Shown here: piece by piece, positions 17,923-26,907 of the stretch
Position numbering within the stretch: position 1 is the first letter of the stretch
Layout: the number at the start of each line of letters is the position of its first letter
Source of the DNA: Pseudomonadota bacterium
Lineage (GTDB): Bacteria > Pseudomonadota > Alphaproteobacteria > Rhizobiales > Hyphomicrobiaceae
Direction: 5' to 3'
NCBI GenBank assembly: GCA_018242215.1
Contig: JAFECG010000027.1
Coordinates: forward strand, 124,001 to 188,000
Length of the DNA stretch: 64,000 nucleotides
Translations under genes and position numbers: made by a program
The notes under the pieces: model-generated
What the model was told of the DNA's origin: nothing
The model's input: the letters and a program-made list of their open reading frames with translations, nothing else
Database searches by the model: none

Positions 17923-19194
17923 CTATTGTGAAAGCCACGGCGGCAAGTGGTCCGCACCGATCAGATCATCGTAGCTTGGTCGCGGCCGCACGACGGCATA
18001 TTTGTCACCGTCGACGAGCACTTCGGGCACAAGACGGCGGCTGTTGTATGTCGAAGACATGACGGCGCCATAAGCCCCAGCCGTCATGACGGAAAGAAGG
18101 TCGCCCGGCTCGACAGGCGCAAGCGCGCGATCTTCCGCCAAAAAATCTCCGGTCTCACAGACAGGGCCGACGATGTCCTGCTGGATCGGCGCCATGTCGG
18201 AGCGTGCCGCCGTCACCGGCCAGATGTCGTGATAAGCCTCATAGAGCGTCGGCCGGATCAGATCATTCATTGCCGCGTCGACAATCGTGAACGTCTTATC
18301 GGTCCCTTCCTTGACGTAGATGACCTTCGTCACGAGCACACCGGCGTTCCCGACGATCATGCGTCCGGGCTCGAGCACGATCTTGAGGCCGAGAGGCCCG
18401 AGCGTTTCTTTGACGACAGCCGCATATTCATCGGGCGTTGGTGGAATGTCGTTCGCCCCGCGATAAGGCACGCCGAGGCCGCCACCGATGTCGAGATGCT
18501 CCAGCGCAAGCCCGTCTGCCTTGAGATCGCGTGCGAGATCGGCCATCAGCCGGAATGCATCGCGAAATGGTGCAAGATCGGTGATCTGGCTGCCGATATG
18601 CATGTGGATACCGGAAATCTTGATGCCTGGAAGTCCGGCTGCTTCGGCATAAAGCCGCCGCGCATCCGCGTAGGGCACCCCGAATTTGTTCTCGGCTTTG
18701 CCCGTCGAGATTTTCGCATGCGTTTTCGCGTCGACGTCCGGATTGACTCGGATCGCGATTGACGCAGTGCGATCCATAGCCGACGCGACTTCGCTGAGCG
18801 CCCGAAGCTCCGGCTCGCTCTCGACGTTGAAGCCGAGAATGCCTTCCTCCAGGGCATACGCCATTTCCCCCCGCGTCTTACCGACGCCGGCGAAAATGAT
18901 CTTCGACGCCGGGACGCTCGCGGCGCGTGCGCGGCGAAGCTCGCCTTCCGACACCACGTCCATGCCCGCGCCGAGCTGCGCCATCGTCTTCAGCACCGCT
19001 TGGTTCGAGTTGGCTTTGACGGCGAAGCAGATCAGCGCGTTCTGCCCCGCGAACGCCTGCGACAACACCTGATAATGACGGACGAGCGTTGCCGTCGAAT
19101 AGCAGTAGAACGGCGTCCCCACCTCTTCGGCGATCCGCGCGAGACTGACGTCCTCCGCATGGAGGAGACCGGACTTGTATTGGAAATGATGCAT
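17923..19194 (-). CDS. lysA: Diaminopimelate decarboxylase
   Basis: LysA decarboxylates meso-diaminopimelate to L-lysine, the last step of lysine synthesis in the cytoplasm. The 423-residue protein has the fold-III PLP enzyme layout: FAVKANSN with the PLP lysine at Lys60, HMHIGSQI, the glycine-rich phosphate-binding loop LDIGGGLG, EPGRMIV, and CETGDF carrying the active-site cysteine contributed across the dimer. Length is normal for the family. The gene lies downstream of lptM (gap about 210 bp) and upstream of the TIGR02302-like gene on the minus strand. The dapD and dapE genes for the same pathway lie 3-7 kb away on the other strand. Confidence 0.97.
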   Translation of the reverse strand: MHHFQYKSGLLHAEDVSLARIAEEVGTPFYCYSTATLVRHYQVLSQAFAGQNALICFAVKANSNQAVLKTMAQLGAGMDVVSEGELRRARAASVPASKIIFAGVGKTRGEMAYALEEGILGFNVESEPELRALSEVASAMDRTASIAIRVNPDVDAKTHAKISTGKAENKFGVPYADARRLYAEAAGLPGIKISGIHMHIGSQITDLAPFRDAFRLMADLARDLKADGLALEHLDIGGGLGVPYRGANDIPPTPDEYAAVVKETLGPLGLKIVLEPGRMIVGNAGVLVTKVIYVKEGTDKTFTIVDAAMNDLIRPTLYEAYHDIWPVTAARSDMAPIQQDIVGPVCETGDFLAEDRALAPVEPGDLLSVMTAGAYGAVMSSTYNSRRLVPEVLVDGDKYAVVRPRPSYDDLIGADHLPPWLSQ

Positions 19195-19405
19195 GGGGAC
19201 GCTTCTAGCGGATGAGAAACGTCCGCTTCACCGGAAAATGCGCAAAAGGTCAAGACAGTTGAGTCGGGCGGCCGTTGAACGCCTTCCCACCTCGAACGCG
19301 ATGAGAATCGCGGGTGCCTTCGGCGATCCAGCTTAAAAGTACCGAAGGCCCAATATCGCTCTGCTCACTCGGCCCAAGATGGCGGAAAAAGTGAGGAATT
19401 CACGT

Positions 19406-19630
19406 CTACCGCAGCAACGGATCAAGAAAGAAAGATTCGTGTGGTTTCGGCGGCGCATCCGAATTCTTGCCCGGATCGGCAGCCTCCGGCGATTTGGCCT
19501 TACCGGTCGCCTTTGCTCCAGGCGGCGGCTCAAGAGGTCCTTTGACGCCGCAGCCCGCGAAGCCCAATCCCGCGACGCCAAAAAGCGCAACGGTTGCCCA
19601 GACCTTCATGCTGCGCGAGAGCGCGGCCAT
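19406..19630 (-). CDS. lptM: Small lipoprotein LptM (YifL-like)
   Basis: This peptide of about 74 residues has a short hydrophobic signal segment ending in the lipobox GFAGC followed by GVKGPLEPPP, the hallmark of the LptM/YifL family. In E. coli LptM helps maturation of the LptD-LptE lipopolysaccharide translocon at the outer membrane. The rest is Lys/Pro-rich and probably disordered. It sits just downstream of argH and upstream of lysA, an arrangement common in alphaproteobacteria. The start is uncertain between ATGs at 19642, 19630 and 19609; 19630 was chosen because GGAG lies upstream. Confidence 0.8.
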   Translation of the reverse strand: MAALSRSMKVWATVALFGVAGLGFAGCGVKGPLEPPPGAKATGKAKSPEAADPGKNSDAPPKPHESFFLDPLLR

Positions 19631-19690
19631 CCCAGAAATCACTCCAAAACCCCTCAGCCCGCGGAAGACGCAGGCACCCGACGGAAGTTT

Positions 19691-21100
19691 TTAGACCTTC
19701 GCTCGGGCTTTTTCCAACCGCCGGAGCCACTGCCGCGCCATTTTGGCGACGTTCTGTGGCGCCGTTCCCCCATAGCTCGTCCGGCTTTTGACCGAATTTT
19801 CCACAGACAGAACGGAAAATACGGCTTTTGTGATGCGCGGTTCGACCTTTTGCATCTCTCCGAGTGAAAGCTGATCGAGATCGGCGCCCTTGGCCTCGGC
19901 CATCTTCACGATCGAGCCGGTGACGTGATGGGCATCTCGGAAGGGCATCTTGAGCTCCCGGACCAGCCAGTCGGCGAGGTCCGTCGCGGTTGAGTACCCC
20001 CGCCCCGCGGCCGCCCGCATAGCCTCCACGTTCGGCTCGAGATCCGAAATCATGCCGGCCATCGCGGCCATCACGAGACGCAGGCTCGACAGCGCGTCGA
20101 ACGTCGTCTCCTTGTCCTCTTGCATGTCCTTCGAATAGGCGAGCGGCAGCCCCTTCATCACGATGACAAGCCCCTGGAATGCCGACGCGATGCGCCCGAC
20201 CTTCGCCCGCGCCAATTCCGCGGCATCCGGATTGCGCTTCTGCGGCATGATCGACGAGCCCGTCGTGAAGCGGTCCGATAGCTTCACGAAGCCGAATTGC
20301 GGCGTCATCCAGATCACGATCTCTTCCGCAAGGCGTGAGAAATGCACGGCCGCGATCGTCGCGGCGGCAAGCGTCTCCATCGCGAAATCGCGATCCGAAA
20401 CGCCGTCGAGCGAATTCGCCATCGGCCTGTCGAAACCCAGCGCTTCCGCCGTCTTTTCCCGATCGATGGGGAACGAAGTTCCTGCCAGTGCCGCCGATCC
20501 AAGCGGAGACTCGTTCAGACGCTTCCGCGCATCGGCGAAGCGCCCACGGTCGCGCGCGATCATTTCGACGTAGGCAAGGAGATGATGTCCGAACGTAACG
20601 GGTTGCGCGGGCTGCAGATGCGTGAAACCCGGCATCACGGTCGCGGCATGCTTTTCGGCTTTCTCGGCGAGCGCACGCTGCACCGCTTCCAGCGCCACAT
20701 CTATTCCGTCGATCGCATCGCGCACAAACAGCCGGAAATCGGTCGCAACCTGGTCGTTGCGCGAACGTGCCGTATGCAATCGCCCTGCCGCCGCGCCGAT
20801 GAGATCCTTGAGCCGGCTCTCGACGTTCATGTGCACGTCTTCGAGGGCGCGCGAGAACGTGAACGTCCCCGCGTCGATCTCGGCCTTGATCTTGTCGAGG
20901 CCCTTTGCAATCTCGCGGGCGTCGGCCTTGGTGATGATGCCTGCATCCGCCAGCATCTCGGCATGGGCCTTCGAGCCGCGAATGTCCTGCGGGGCGAGCG
21001 CCTTGTCGAAGCCGATCGAGGCATTTATCTCCTGCATGATCTCCGCAGGAGACATTGCGAAACGGCCACCCCACATGGCGTTGGCGGGCTTGTCGGTCAC
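19691..21100 (-). CDS. argH: Argininosuccinate lyase
   Basis: ArgH splits argininosuccinate into arginine and fumarate, the final step of arginine synthesis. The 469-residue protein has the fumarase/aspartase-superfamily signature [12 protein letters not shown] and the substrate-binding block SRNDQVATD; the N-terminal MWGGRF motif is also typical. The start is the GTG at 21100, giving [14 protein letters not shown], with GGAG six bases upstream; an upstream in-frame ATG at 21157 would add a 19-residue stretch without similarity. It is divergent from tlpA with only 35 bp between starts, so the two promoters overlap. The downstream genes are lptM and lysA. Confidence 0.97.
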   Translation of the reverse strand: MTDKPANAMWGGRFAMSPAEIMQEINASIGFDKALAPQDIRGSKAHAEMLADAGIITKADAREIAKGLDKIKAEIDAGTFTFSRALEDVHMNVESRLKDLIGAAAGRLHTARSRNDQVATDFRLFVRDAIDGIDVALEAVQRALAEKAEKHAATVMPGFTHLQPAQPVTFGHHLLAYVEMIARDRGRFADARKRLNESPLGSAALAGTSFPIDREKTAEALGFDRPMANSLDGVSDRDFAMETLAAATIAAVHFSRLAEEIVIWMTPQFGFVKLSDRFTTGSSIMPQKRNPDAAELARAKVGRIASAFQGLVIVMKGLPLAYSKDMQEDKETTFDALSSLRLVMAAMAGMISDLEPNVEAMRAAAGRGYSTATDLADWLVRELKMPFRDAHHVTGSIVKMAEAKGADLDQLSLGEMQKVEPRITKAVFSVLSVENSVKSRTSYGGTAPQNVAKMARQWLRRLEKARAKV

Positions 21101-21135
21101 GGACGGCTCCGTATGAGAGAAACAAAGGTTAGCAG

Positions 21136-21783
21136 ATGACAGCAGGCAACACGGCAAAATCCCAGAAGGCCCTTTGGATTGTGGCGCTGTCGGCGCTGAT
21201 CGGCTTCGGCGCCGTATACGTCATCGGAGGCTGGTTCGACAACGGAGGCCCGGAAAATTCTAGTGCCGCAGCCCAGGATTCCTCGGCTCCGGCTGTTGGA
21301 GAGTCCGGCGCGTCATCGTTCAAGCTCGGCGAATTGGCGGCTTTCGTGACGAAGAAGACGCCTGCGGCGCTCCCGGATATCACCTTCCAGGACGCTTCGG
21401 GCAAGGAGGTCCATCTTTCGGACTTCAAAGGCAAGACGATCCTGTTGAACCTCTGGGCGACGTGGTGTGCGCCGTGCCGCGAGGAAATGCCGGCGCTCAA
21501 TGCGCTGCAAAAGGATCTCGGAAGCGACAAGTTCGAAGTCGTGACCTTGAGCCTCGACCGAGGCGGCTATGACGCCTCGCGGAAGTTCCTCGACGAATTG
21601 AAAGCGACGGATGTGCATCTCTACGCCGATCCGTCCGCGAAGCAGGGCATGGCCCTGAAGCTGATCGGCATGCCGACGACGATCCTGATCAACAAGGACG
21701 GCCTGGAAGTCGGCCGCCTTGCGGGCGCGGCGAAGTGGGATTCTCCCGACGCCAAAAAGCTCATCCAGTCGGCAATGAACTAG
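21136..21783 (+). CDS. tlpA: TlpA-family membrane-anchored thioredoxin
   Basis: This 215-residue protein is a thiol-disulfide reductase of the TlpA/ResA type, acting in the periplasm, usually to reduce cysteines for cytochrome c or cytochrome oxidase copper-centre assembly. One N-terminal transmembrane helix (about residues 12-32) is followed by a disordered linker and a thioredoxin-like domain with LWATWCAPC, the active cysteines being Cys111 and Cys114. The cis-proline region IGMPTT is present. The gene is divergent from argH by 35 bp, the arrangement found in many alphaproteobacteria. It may serve the SCO protein encoded at 44.3 kb, which is inference. Confidence 0.93.
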   Translation: MTAGNTAKSQKALWIVALSALIGFGAVYVIGGWFDNGGPENSSAAAQDSSAPAVGESGASSFKLGELAAFVTKKTPAALPDITFQDASGKEVHLSDFKGKTILLNLWATWCAPCREEMPALNALQKDLGSDKFEVVTLSLDRGGYDASRKFLDELKATDVHLYADPSAKQGMALKLIGMPTTILINKDGLEVGRLAGAAKWDSPDAKKLIQSAMN

Positions 21784-21790
21784 CTAAAAT

Positions 21791-21874
21791 GTCATCCTCG
21801 GGCTCGTCCCGAGGATCCATCGGGCCTCAGATCGAACTGCGAAATTGGATCCTCTGCATGAAGCCGAGGATGAC
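21791..21874. repeat. 84-bp nested inverted-repeat element
   Basis: The ends GTCATCCTCGG (21791-21801) and CCGAGGATGAC (21864-21874) form a perfect 11-bp terminal inverted repeat. Inside, GAGGATCCA (21811-21819) and TGGATCCTC (21846-21854) form a second perfect 9-bp pair. It lies just after the tlpA stop. Shared blocks recur elsewhere in the window, so this is a member of a dispersed palindromic family and may also act as a terminator. Confidence 0.7.
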
Positions 21875-21984
21875 AAGAGGTGAGGCAACGCCCCACCATA
21901 CGTCGCGGCCGCGACGGGGCCATCCACGGCATCTTTTCGAGATAGCGGAAGTCGAAGCCGGCCCCGGCGCCCGAGGCGCGCGAC

Positions 21985-22236
21985 TTACTTCTTCTTCTTG
22001 ACCTTTTGCGTCAGCGCCGATGCCGCGACGGACTTGGCTTCCTTGCTCGCTTTGGGATCGTGCAGAATTTTCGATGCAGCCGACGCGACTTTCGTTCCCG
22101 TCGTTTCCTTCGGGTTCTTCGTCTGCGTCAGCGCCGAAGCGGCAACCGCCTTCTCGGCCTTCGTCGCCGTCTTACTTCTCAGCACCTTCGAAGCGGCAGA
22201 GGAAACCTTCTTACCGGTGACTTCGGTCTTCGCCAT
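21985..22236 (-). CDS. Small basic protein with two 36-residue repeats
   Basis: The 83-residue protein consists of two near-identical units of about 36 residues: GKKVSSAASKVLR...AVAASALTQT and GTKVASAASKILH...SVAASALTQK, ended by a lysine-rich tail KVKKKK. There is no signal peptide. The Ala/Lys/Ser-rich helical composition recalls nucleoid-associated or histone-H1-like proteins, but no function is known to me; similar two- or one-unit proteins occur in Rhizobiales as hypothetical proteins. ATG at 22236 was preferred to upstream starts because the longer frame loses this composition. It is convergent with tlpA and divergent from dapD. Confidence 0.7.
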   Translation of the reverse strand: MAKTEVTGKKVSSAASKVLRSKTATKAEKAVAASALTQTKNPKETTGTKVASAASKILHDPKASKEAKSVAASALTQKVKKKK

Positions 22237-22468
22237 GGACGTCGCTCCTGATTGCGAGGGCCGCGGAGGCGCGGTCCGACGAGGGCGCACCATGCCAGAT
22301 TCGAATGCATCGCGGTATCGCATCGAAGGCCAATTTGGCGCGATTTTTAGGGATCCGTGCTCCGATGCTCCGTAGTCGTCCGGAAGCAGCTCCTGCAGCG
22401 AATTGACACCCCGAGCCCGAGAGGCGACAACGCGCCTCCCGAACGACATCAGCGGAGAATCTTTCCCC

Positions 22469-23311
22469 ATGGCCCACGACGCACTCAAATCGACGATCGA
22501 GACGGCATGGGAGGCCCGCGACGGCATTTCATTCAATACCAAGGGAGAGGTCCGCGACGCCGTCGAGACGGCACTCAATCTGCTGGACAACGGAGAGGCG
22601 CGCGTCGCCGAAAAGGTGAACGGTGCCTGGACGGTCAACCAATGGCTGAAAAAGGCCGTTCTTTTATCCTTCCGTCTCAATGACATGGAAATGATCTCCG
22701 GTGGGCCGGCGGGAAGTTTCTTCTGGGATAAGGTTCCCCCGAAATTTGCCGGGTGGACGGAAGCCGATTTCCGCAAGGGCGGCTTCCGCGTGCTCCCCGG
22801 GGCCGTCGTCCGCCGTTCGGCCTACATCGCACCCGGCGCGGTCGTGCTTCCAGCCTTCATCAATCTCGGCGCCTATGTCGATAGCGGCACGATGGTCGAC
22901 ACCTGGGCGACCGTCGGAAGCTGCGCCCAGATCGGCAAGAACTGCCATATTTCAGGCGGCGCCGGCATCGGTGGCGTTCTTGAACCGCTTCAGGCCGGCC
23001 CGGTCGTGATCGAGGACAATTGCTTCATCGGGGCTCGCGCCGAAGTGGCGGAAGGCGTCGAGGTCGGGGAAGGCTCCGTGTTGTCCATGGGCGTCTACCT
23101 CGGCGCGTCGACGACGATCATCGACCGTGCGACGGGCGAGAAATTCTTCGGCAAGGTCCCGCCCTACTCCGTCGTCGTCTCGGGTACAATGCCAGGCAAG
23201 CCGTTGCCCAACGGCGAGCCAGGACCGAACCTCTACTGCGCCGTCATCGTCAAACGCGTCGACCAGAAGACGCGCTCGAAGACCAGCATCAACGAGCTGC
23301 TGCGGGATTGA
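22469..23311 (+). CDS. dapD: 2,3,4,5-tetrahydropyridine-2,6-dicarboxylate N-succinyltransferase
   Basis: DapD adds succinate from succinyl-CoA to tetrahydrodipicolinate in the succinylase branch of diaminopimelate and lysine synthesis. The 280-residue protein has an N-terminal helical domain and a left-handed beta-helix of hexapeptide repeats ([21 protein letters not shown] region, residues about 110-240), typical of the family. The start at 22469 (MAHDALKST) follows the usual N-terminus; an upstream ATG at 22403 adds an unlikely extension. The following membrane-protein gene starts at the dapD stop and dapE overlaps that gene, so the three form a tight transcription unit. Confidence 0.96.
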   Translation: MAHDALKSTIETAWEARDGISFNTKGEVRDAVETALNLLDNGEARVAEKVNGAWTVNQWLKKAVLLSFRLNDMEMISGGPAGSFFWDKVPPKFAGWTEADFRKGGFRVLPGAVVRRSAYIAPGAVVLPAFINLGAYVDSGTMVDTWATVGSCAQIGKNCHISGGAGIGGVLEPLQAGPVVIEDNCFIGARAEVAEGVEVGEGSVLSMGVYLGASTTIIDRATGEKFFGKVPPYSVVVSGTMPGKPLPNGEPGPNLYCAVIVKRVDQKTRSKTSINELLRD

Positions 23312-23313
23312 GA

Positions 23314-24075
23314 TTGGCAACAGCCCCAAAATATCGCACGCTGGATCCGAGCCTGGTATTGGCCAGTATCGAGCAGCTCGTCCGTCGCATCGACGAGCGA
23401 TTTCCGGGAACGGGCCTCGCCAATGTCTGTCGCGATCTCGTCGAGCTTGCCAAGGAGACGGCGGTCCGGGCTCGGGATATCAATCGTCCCCATCTTCTCC
23501 TGCGGTTCTTCATCTGGCTCGCGATCACGGCGGGCCTCGCGTTGCTGGTTGCCGTTGCGCGGATCATTTTTTCCGGCACGAAGGCGAATGACGATCTCTT
23601 CGGAACGCTTCAGGGCATAGATTCCGGATTCAACATCGTCGTGCTCATGGGCGCTTCGCTGTTCTTCGTATCCTCGCTTGAAGCACGATGGAAACAGCGC
23701 CGCGCGCTCAACGCGCTGCATGAATTCCGCTCTATCATTCACGTCATCGATATGCATCAGCTCACCAAGGATCCGAGCATGCTGTCCGCGGTCCACACGT
23801 CGAGTTCGCCGGATCGCAGCTTGTCGCCGTTCGAACTGGTGCGTTATCTCGACTACTGCTCTGAGATGCTTTCCCTGACGGCGAAACTCGCCGCACTCTA
23901 TGCGGAACAGCTCAGCGATCCCGTCGTTGTCGATACGGTCGGTGACATCGAACGGCTGACATCCAACCTTTCCGGCATGATCTGGCAGAAAATCGCCATC
24001 ACCCAAAGTCTCGAAAGCCGCGACATGCCGTTGCCTTCGATGGGACAGATCTATAGAAGTCCTGGCGCAGAATGA
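23314..24075 (+). CDS. Unknown membrane protein between dapD and dapE
   Basis: This protein of about 253 residues has two transmembrane helices (about residues 61-88 and 108-126) between an N-terminal soluble part (SLVLASIEQLVRRIDERFPG) and a C-terminal soluble helical part. I do not recognise the family. No ATG lies near the right place; the start is probably the TTG at 23314, with GGGA upstream, or the TTG at 23308 that overlaps the dapD stop. Its stop overlaps the dapE start as ATGA, which implies translational coupling. The position inside the dap unit is the only clue; a link to wall precursor synthesis is speculation. Confidence 0.75.
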   Translation: MATAPKYRTLDPSLVLASIEQLVRRIDERFPGTGLANVCRDLVELAKETAVRARDINRPHLLLRFFIWLAITAGLALLVAVARIIFSGTKANDDLFGTLQGIDSGFNIVVLMGASLFFVSSLEARWKQRRALNALHEFRSIIHVIDMHQLTKDPSMLSAVHTSSSPDRSLSPFELVRYLDYCSEMLSLTAKLAALYAEQLSDPVVVDTVGDIERLTSNLSGMIWQKIAITQSLESRDMPLPSMGQIYRSPGAE

Positions 24076-25244
24076 CTCTTGTCCCCACAGATCCCGTCGC
24101 GCTTTCGCAGGCGCTCATCCGCTGTCCGAGCGTAACGCCTGACGAGGCGGGTGCGCTGACGCTGTTGCAGAACGTGCTCGAGCCCGCGGGCTTCACGTGT
24201 CATCGCCTCGTCTTCTCCGAACCCGGAACGCCCGACGTCGACAATCTCTATGCCCGGCTCGGCTCCGGTCGCCCGCACCTCATGTTCGCCGGGCATACGG
24301 ATGTCGTTCCCGTTGGCAACGAAGCCGCCTGGAACGTACCGCCTTTTGCCGGCGAAGTCCGTGACGGCATTCTCTACGGCCGCGGCGCGGTCGACATGAA
24401 GGGCTGCGTCGCCGCCTTCGTCGCCGCCGTGCTCAAGTACCTTCACCACTATAATGGCCTGCCGCGAGGCTCTTTGTCGTTTCTGATCACCGGCGATGAG
24501 GAAGGCCCATCGATCAACGGCACGATGAAAGTCCTCGATTGGCTGAAGGCGCGCGATGAGGTCGTCGATGCCTGCCTCGTCGGTGAGCCGTCGAACCCGA
24601 AAGCTTTGGGTGATGAAATCCGCATCGGCCGCCGTGGCTCCCTGACGATCGATCTGGTCGTCCACGGCAAGCAGGGCCACTCGGCCTATCCGCAGCTTGC
24701 CGACAATCCCGTGCCGAAGCTCGCGCGCATCATCGACCGCCTCTCAACGACGAAACTCGACGACGGCACGGAAAACTTCCAGCCGTCGAACTTGCAGGTC
24801 ACGGTGATCTCGGTTCCCAACACCGCGACGAATGTGATCCCCGGCCGCGCGCTGGCGCGGATCAACATCCGCTATAATGACGCCTGGACGCGCCCGAAGA
24901 TCGAAGACTGGGTGCGCAAGACGACCGCAAACGCCGCCGCCGAAGTAGACGCCAGATACGATCTCGAATTCTCGGGCACCGGCGATGTCTTCCTGACGAA
25001 GCCCGGTCCGCTCGTCTCGACATTGAAGGAGGCGGTGAAATCCGTCACCGGCCGCGTCCCCGCGCTGACGACAGGCGGCGGGACCTCGGACGCGCGTTTC
25101 ATCAAGGATATCTGTCCCGTCGTCGAATTCGGCCTCGTCAATGCAACGATCCATCAAGTCGATGAGCATACGAGCGTTGCCGACCTCGAAACGCTGACGG
25201 CAATCTACGAGCGCTTCATCTCGAACTATTTCCGCAACGGCTGA
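24072..25244 (+). CDS. dapE: Succinyl-diaminopimelate desuccinylase
   Basis: DapE hydrolyses N-succinyl-LL-diaminopimelate to LL-diaminopimelate and succinate, a zinc-dependent step of the lysine and cell-wall pathway. The 390-residue protein has the M20 metallopeptidase layout: FAGHTDVVPVG with a zinc histidine, GRGAVDMKG with the bridging aspartate, GDEEGPSINGT with the catalytic glutamate, and GGTSDARF near the C-terminus, which is specific to DapE against ArgE. The start overlaps the preceding gene by 4 bp. It is convergent with the HU gene. Confidence 0.96.
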   Translation: MTLVPTDPVALSQALIRCPSVTPDEAGALTLLQNVLEPAGFTCHRLVFSEPGTPDVDNLYARLGSGRPHLMFAGHTDVVPVGNEAAWNVPPFAGEVRDGILYGRGAVDMKGCVAAFVAAVLKYLHHYNGLPRGSLSFLITGDEEGPSINGTMKVLDWLKARDEVVDACLVGEPSNPKALGDEIRIGRRGSLTIDLVVHGKQGHSAYPQLADNPVPKLARIIDRLSTTKLDDGTENFQPSNLQVTVISVPNTATNVIPGRALARINIRYNDAWTRPKIEDWVRKTTANAAAEVDARYDLEFSGTGDVFLTKPGPLVSTLKEAVKSVTGRVPALTTGGGTSDARFIKDICPVVEFGLVNATIHQVDEHTSVADLETLTAIYERFISNYFRNG

Positions 25245-25343
25245 GCCTTTATCTTGCGCCCGCTATTCCTCTGCGAGGACCCAACAACGGGCTCAGCGGA
25301 GCCCGCCTCGCCGCAATTTGTGCACCACTACCCCACCAACTCC

Positions 25344-25378
25344 GCGCTGGCGACTCCGCTTCGCGGAGTCGCCAGCGC
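25344..25378. repeat. Perfect 16-bp hairpin between dapE and HU
   Basis: GCGCTGGCGACTCCGC at 25344-25359 pairs perfectly with 25363-25378 around a three-base loop. It has no T-run on the plus strand and lies just beyond the HU terminator on the minus strand, so it may back up termination for either convergent gene. Confidence 0.6.
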
Positions 25379-25383
25379 AAAAC

Positions 25384-25413
25384 AAAAAAGGCCGCCGTGA
25401 CCTCCCGGCGACC
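25384..25413 (-). terminator. Terminator of the HU gene
   Basis: On the minus strand GGTCGCCG (25413-25406) and CGGCGGCC (25397-25390) form an 8-bp stem with one G-U pair, followed by six T (25389-25384). It lies about 30 bases after the HU stop codon. Confidence 0.75.
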
Positions 25414-25441
25414 TCTTCGAAATGACAGCGCTGAAAACGCC

Positions 25442-25753
25442 TTAGATCGATTCTTTCAGCTCTTTCGCGGCACGGAAGGCGATCTTTTTCGAAGCCTTGA
25501 TCTTGATGGCTTCGCCCGTTGCCGGGTTGCGGCCCATGCGCGCCGGACGCTTGCGGACCTGCAGGACGCCGAGGCCGCCGATACGGATGCGGGCGCCCTT
25601 CTTGAGGTGCTTGGAAATCTGGGTCACGAGATCTTCGAGCAGCGCAATCGACTGCTTTTTCGGAATCTCATGAGCCTCCGCGAGCGTCGCGGCCATGTGT
25701 TTCAACGTAACGGTGTCAATCTTCGCTTTAGCTGGCGCAGCTGCCTTTGCCAT
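25442..25753 (-). CDS. HU-family nucleoid protein
   Basis: This 103-residue DNA-binding protein belongs to the HU/IHF family that bends and packs chromosomal DNA. After a short Ala/Lys-rich lead, the core contains LLEDLVTQISKHLKKGARIRIGGLG and the arm signature GRNPATGEAIKIKAS (the key residues R-N-P-A-T-G bind the minor groove). It ends in FRAAKELKESI. ATG at 25753 was chosen since GAGGG sits six bases upstream; ATG at 25759 touches that site. A good terminator follows. Whether it is the main HU or a paralogue cannot be told here. Confidence 0.93.
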   Translation of the reverse strand: MAKAAAPAKAKIDTVTLKHMAATLAEAHEIPKKQSIALLEDLVTQISKHLKKGARIRIGGLGVLQVRKRPARMGRNPATGEAIKIKASKKIAFRAAKELKESI

Positions 25754-25908
25754 TGTCATCCCTCTTCTACGAATGCGAATCGTTTTCCGGTCAAACACTA
25801 CATCGAGGAAGCCCAAAAACATGCCGTTTTGGGGCATTTTTCGAATGAAGCCGGCGAAAAGAGCAGCATTTGTGGCCCGAAAGCAAGCGCGACATAACGC
25901 TTTCGCGC

Positions 25909-25940
25909 AAAAAAAGACGCCAAAATCGAAGATTTTGGCG
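25909..25940 (-). terminator. Terminator of the SDR gene
   Basis: On the minus strand CGCCAAAATC (25940-25931) and GATTTTGGCG (25927-25918) form a perfect 10-bp stem with a TTC loop, followed by a T-rich run (25917-25909). It starts 38 bases after the SDR stop. Confidence 0.85.
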
Positions 25941-25977
25941 CCAGTGCGGGAGGACGACGCGAAAAACGCGCTAAAAA

Positions 25978-26751
25978 TCAGAATGTCAGGGCGCTGCCAC
26001 CAGACGCCTCAATCGTTTGCCCGGTGACCCACCGACCCTTTGGCCCCGCAAGGAAGGCAACGACATCCGCGATGTCGTCGGGCTGGCCGATCCGCTTCAA
26101 AGCCTGCTTGCCGAGGGCAAAAGCCTGCCCTTCTGGATTGCTGACGAACGCCGCCGCCATATCGGTGTTGATCACGCCAGGCGCGACGGTGTTGACCGTG
26201 ATGGCTCTCGGGCCAAGCTCGACCGCAAGCGATTTGGTGAGGTTGTCGAGCGGCGCCTTGAGCATCGAATAAGCCGCGACGGCGGGAAGCGGCGTCCGAA
26301 CGGCCCCCGTCGATGTCGAAATGATGCGTCCGCCCTCCTTCAGGCGCTTCACCGCTTCCTGCGTGATGAGGAAGAGCGATTTGACGTTCACGGTGTAAAT
26401 CTCGTCGAGAACGTCTTCTGTCGTTTCGGTAAACCCGACGAACGGCGCGATGCCGGCGTTGTTGACGAGAATGTCGAATTTAACGTCGCCGGTCCGCTTC
26501 GTCAGTTCCTGATCGAGGCCGGCGAAAAGTGCCTGAGCCGCACCCTTCTTCGAAAGATCGGCGCCGATCACGAAGGCGTCTCCGCCTGCGGCTTTGATCT
26601 TCGCGACGACTTCGTCAGCCGAGGCTTTGTTCTTGCCGTAGTGAACGGCGACGAGCGCGCCGTCCGCCGCCAGTGTTTCGGCGATGCTCCGTCCGATGCC
26701 TCGGCTGGCGCCGGTCACGACTGCAATCTTGCCGGTGAGAGGGTTTGACAT
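25978..26751 (-). CDS. Short-chain dehydrogenase/reductase
   Basis: This 257-residue NAD(P)-dependent oxidoreductase has the classical SDR motifs: cofactor loop TGASRGIGRSIA at residues 14-25, NNAG in the centre, and a catalytic Ser with YSMLK (Tyr and Lys) in the expected place, then PGVINTDM. It ends in GGSALTF, typical of 3-oxoacyl-ACP-reductase-like members. The substrate is unknown. It is divergent from an ArsR-family gene with an inverted repeat between them, so it is probably the target of that regulator. ATG at 26751. Confidence 0.92.
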   Translation of the reverse strand: MSNPLTGKIAVVTGASRGIGRSIAETLAADGALVAVHYGKNKASADEVVAKIKAAGGDAFVIGADLSKKGAAQALFAGLDQELTKRTGDVKFDILVNNAGIAPFVGFTETTEDVLDEIYTVNVKSLFLITQEAVKRLKEGGRIISTSTGAVRTPLPAVAAYSMLKAPLDNLTKSLAVELGPRAITVNTVAPGVINTDMAAAFVSNPEGQAFALGKQALKRIGQPDDIADVVAFLAGPKGRWVTGQTIEASGGSALTF

Positions 26752-26850
26752 GATATCCTCGCATTTTTCTAAGCGATCCGTCCTGCAGGGATTGGTCGGC
26801 CGACTGGTCGGCGTGCCCCGGACGCCGCTACACGTAGGACATAAATTCGG

Positions 26851-26871
26851 TAGTTCAAGACTTTCGAACTA
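26851..26871. promoter_or_regulatory. Inverted repeat TAGTTC-N9-GAACTA, probable ArsR operator
   Basis: TAGTTC at 26851-26856 and GAACTA at 26866-26871 are perfect arms nine bases apart, in the divergent gap between the SDR and ArsR genes. The span of 21 bp fits ArsR-family operators. Confidence 0.5.
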
Positions 26872-26907
26872 TTGAAAATGGGGGTAGCTCGTGCCTATCT
26901 ACCCGTC

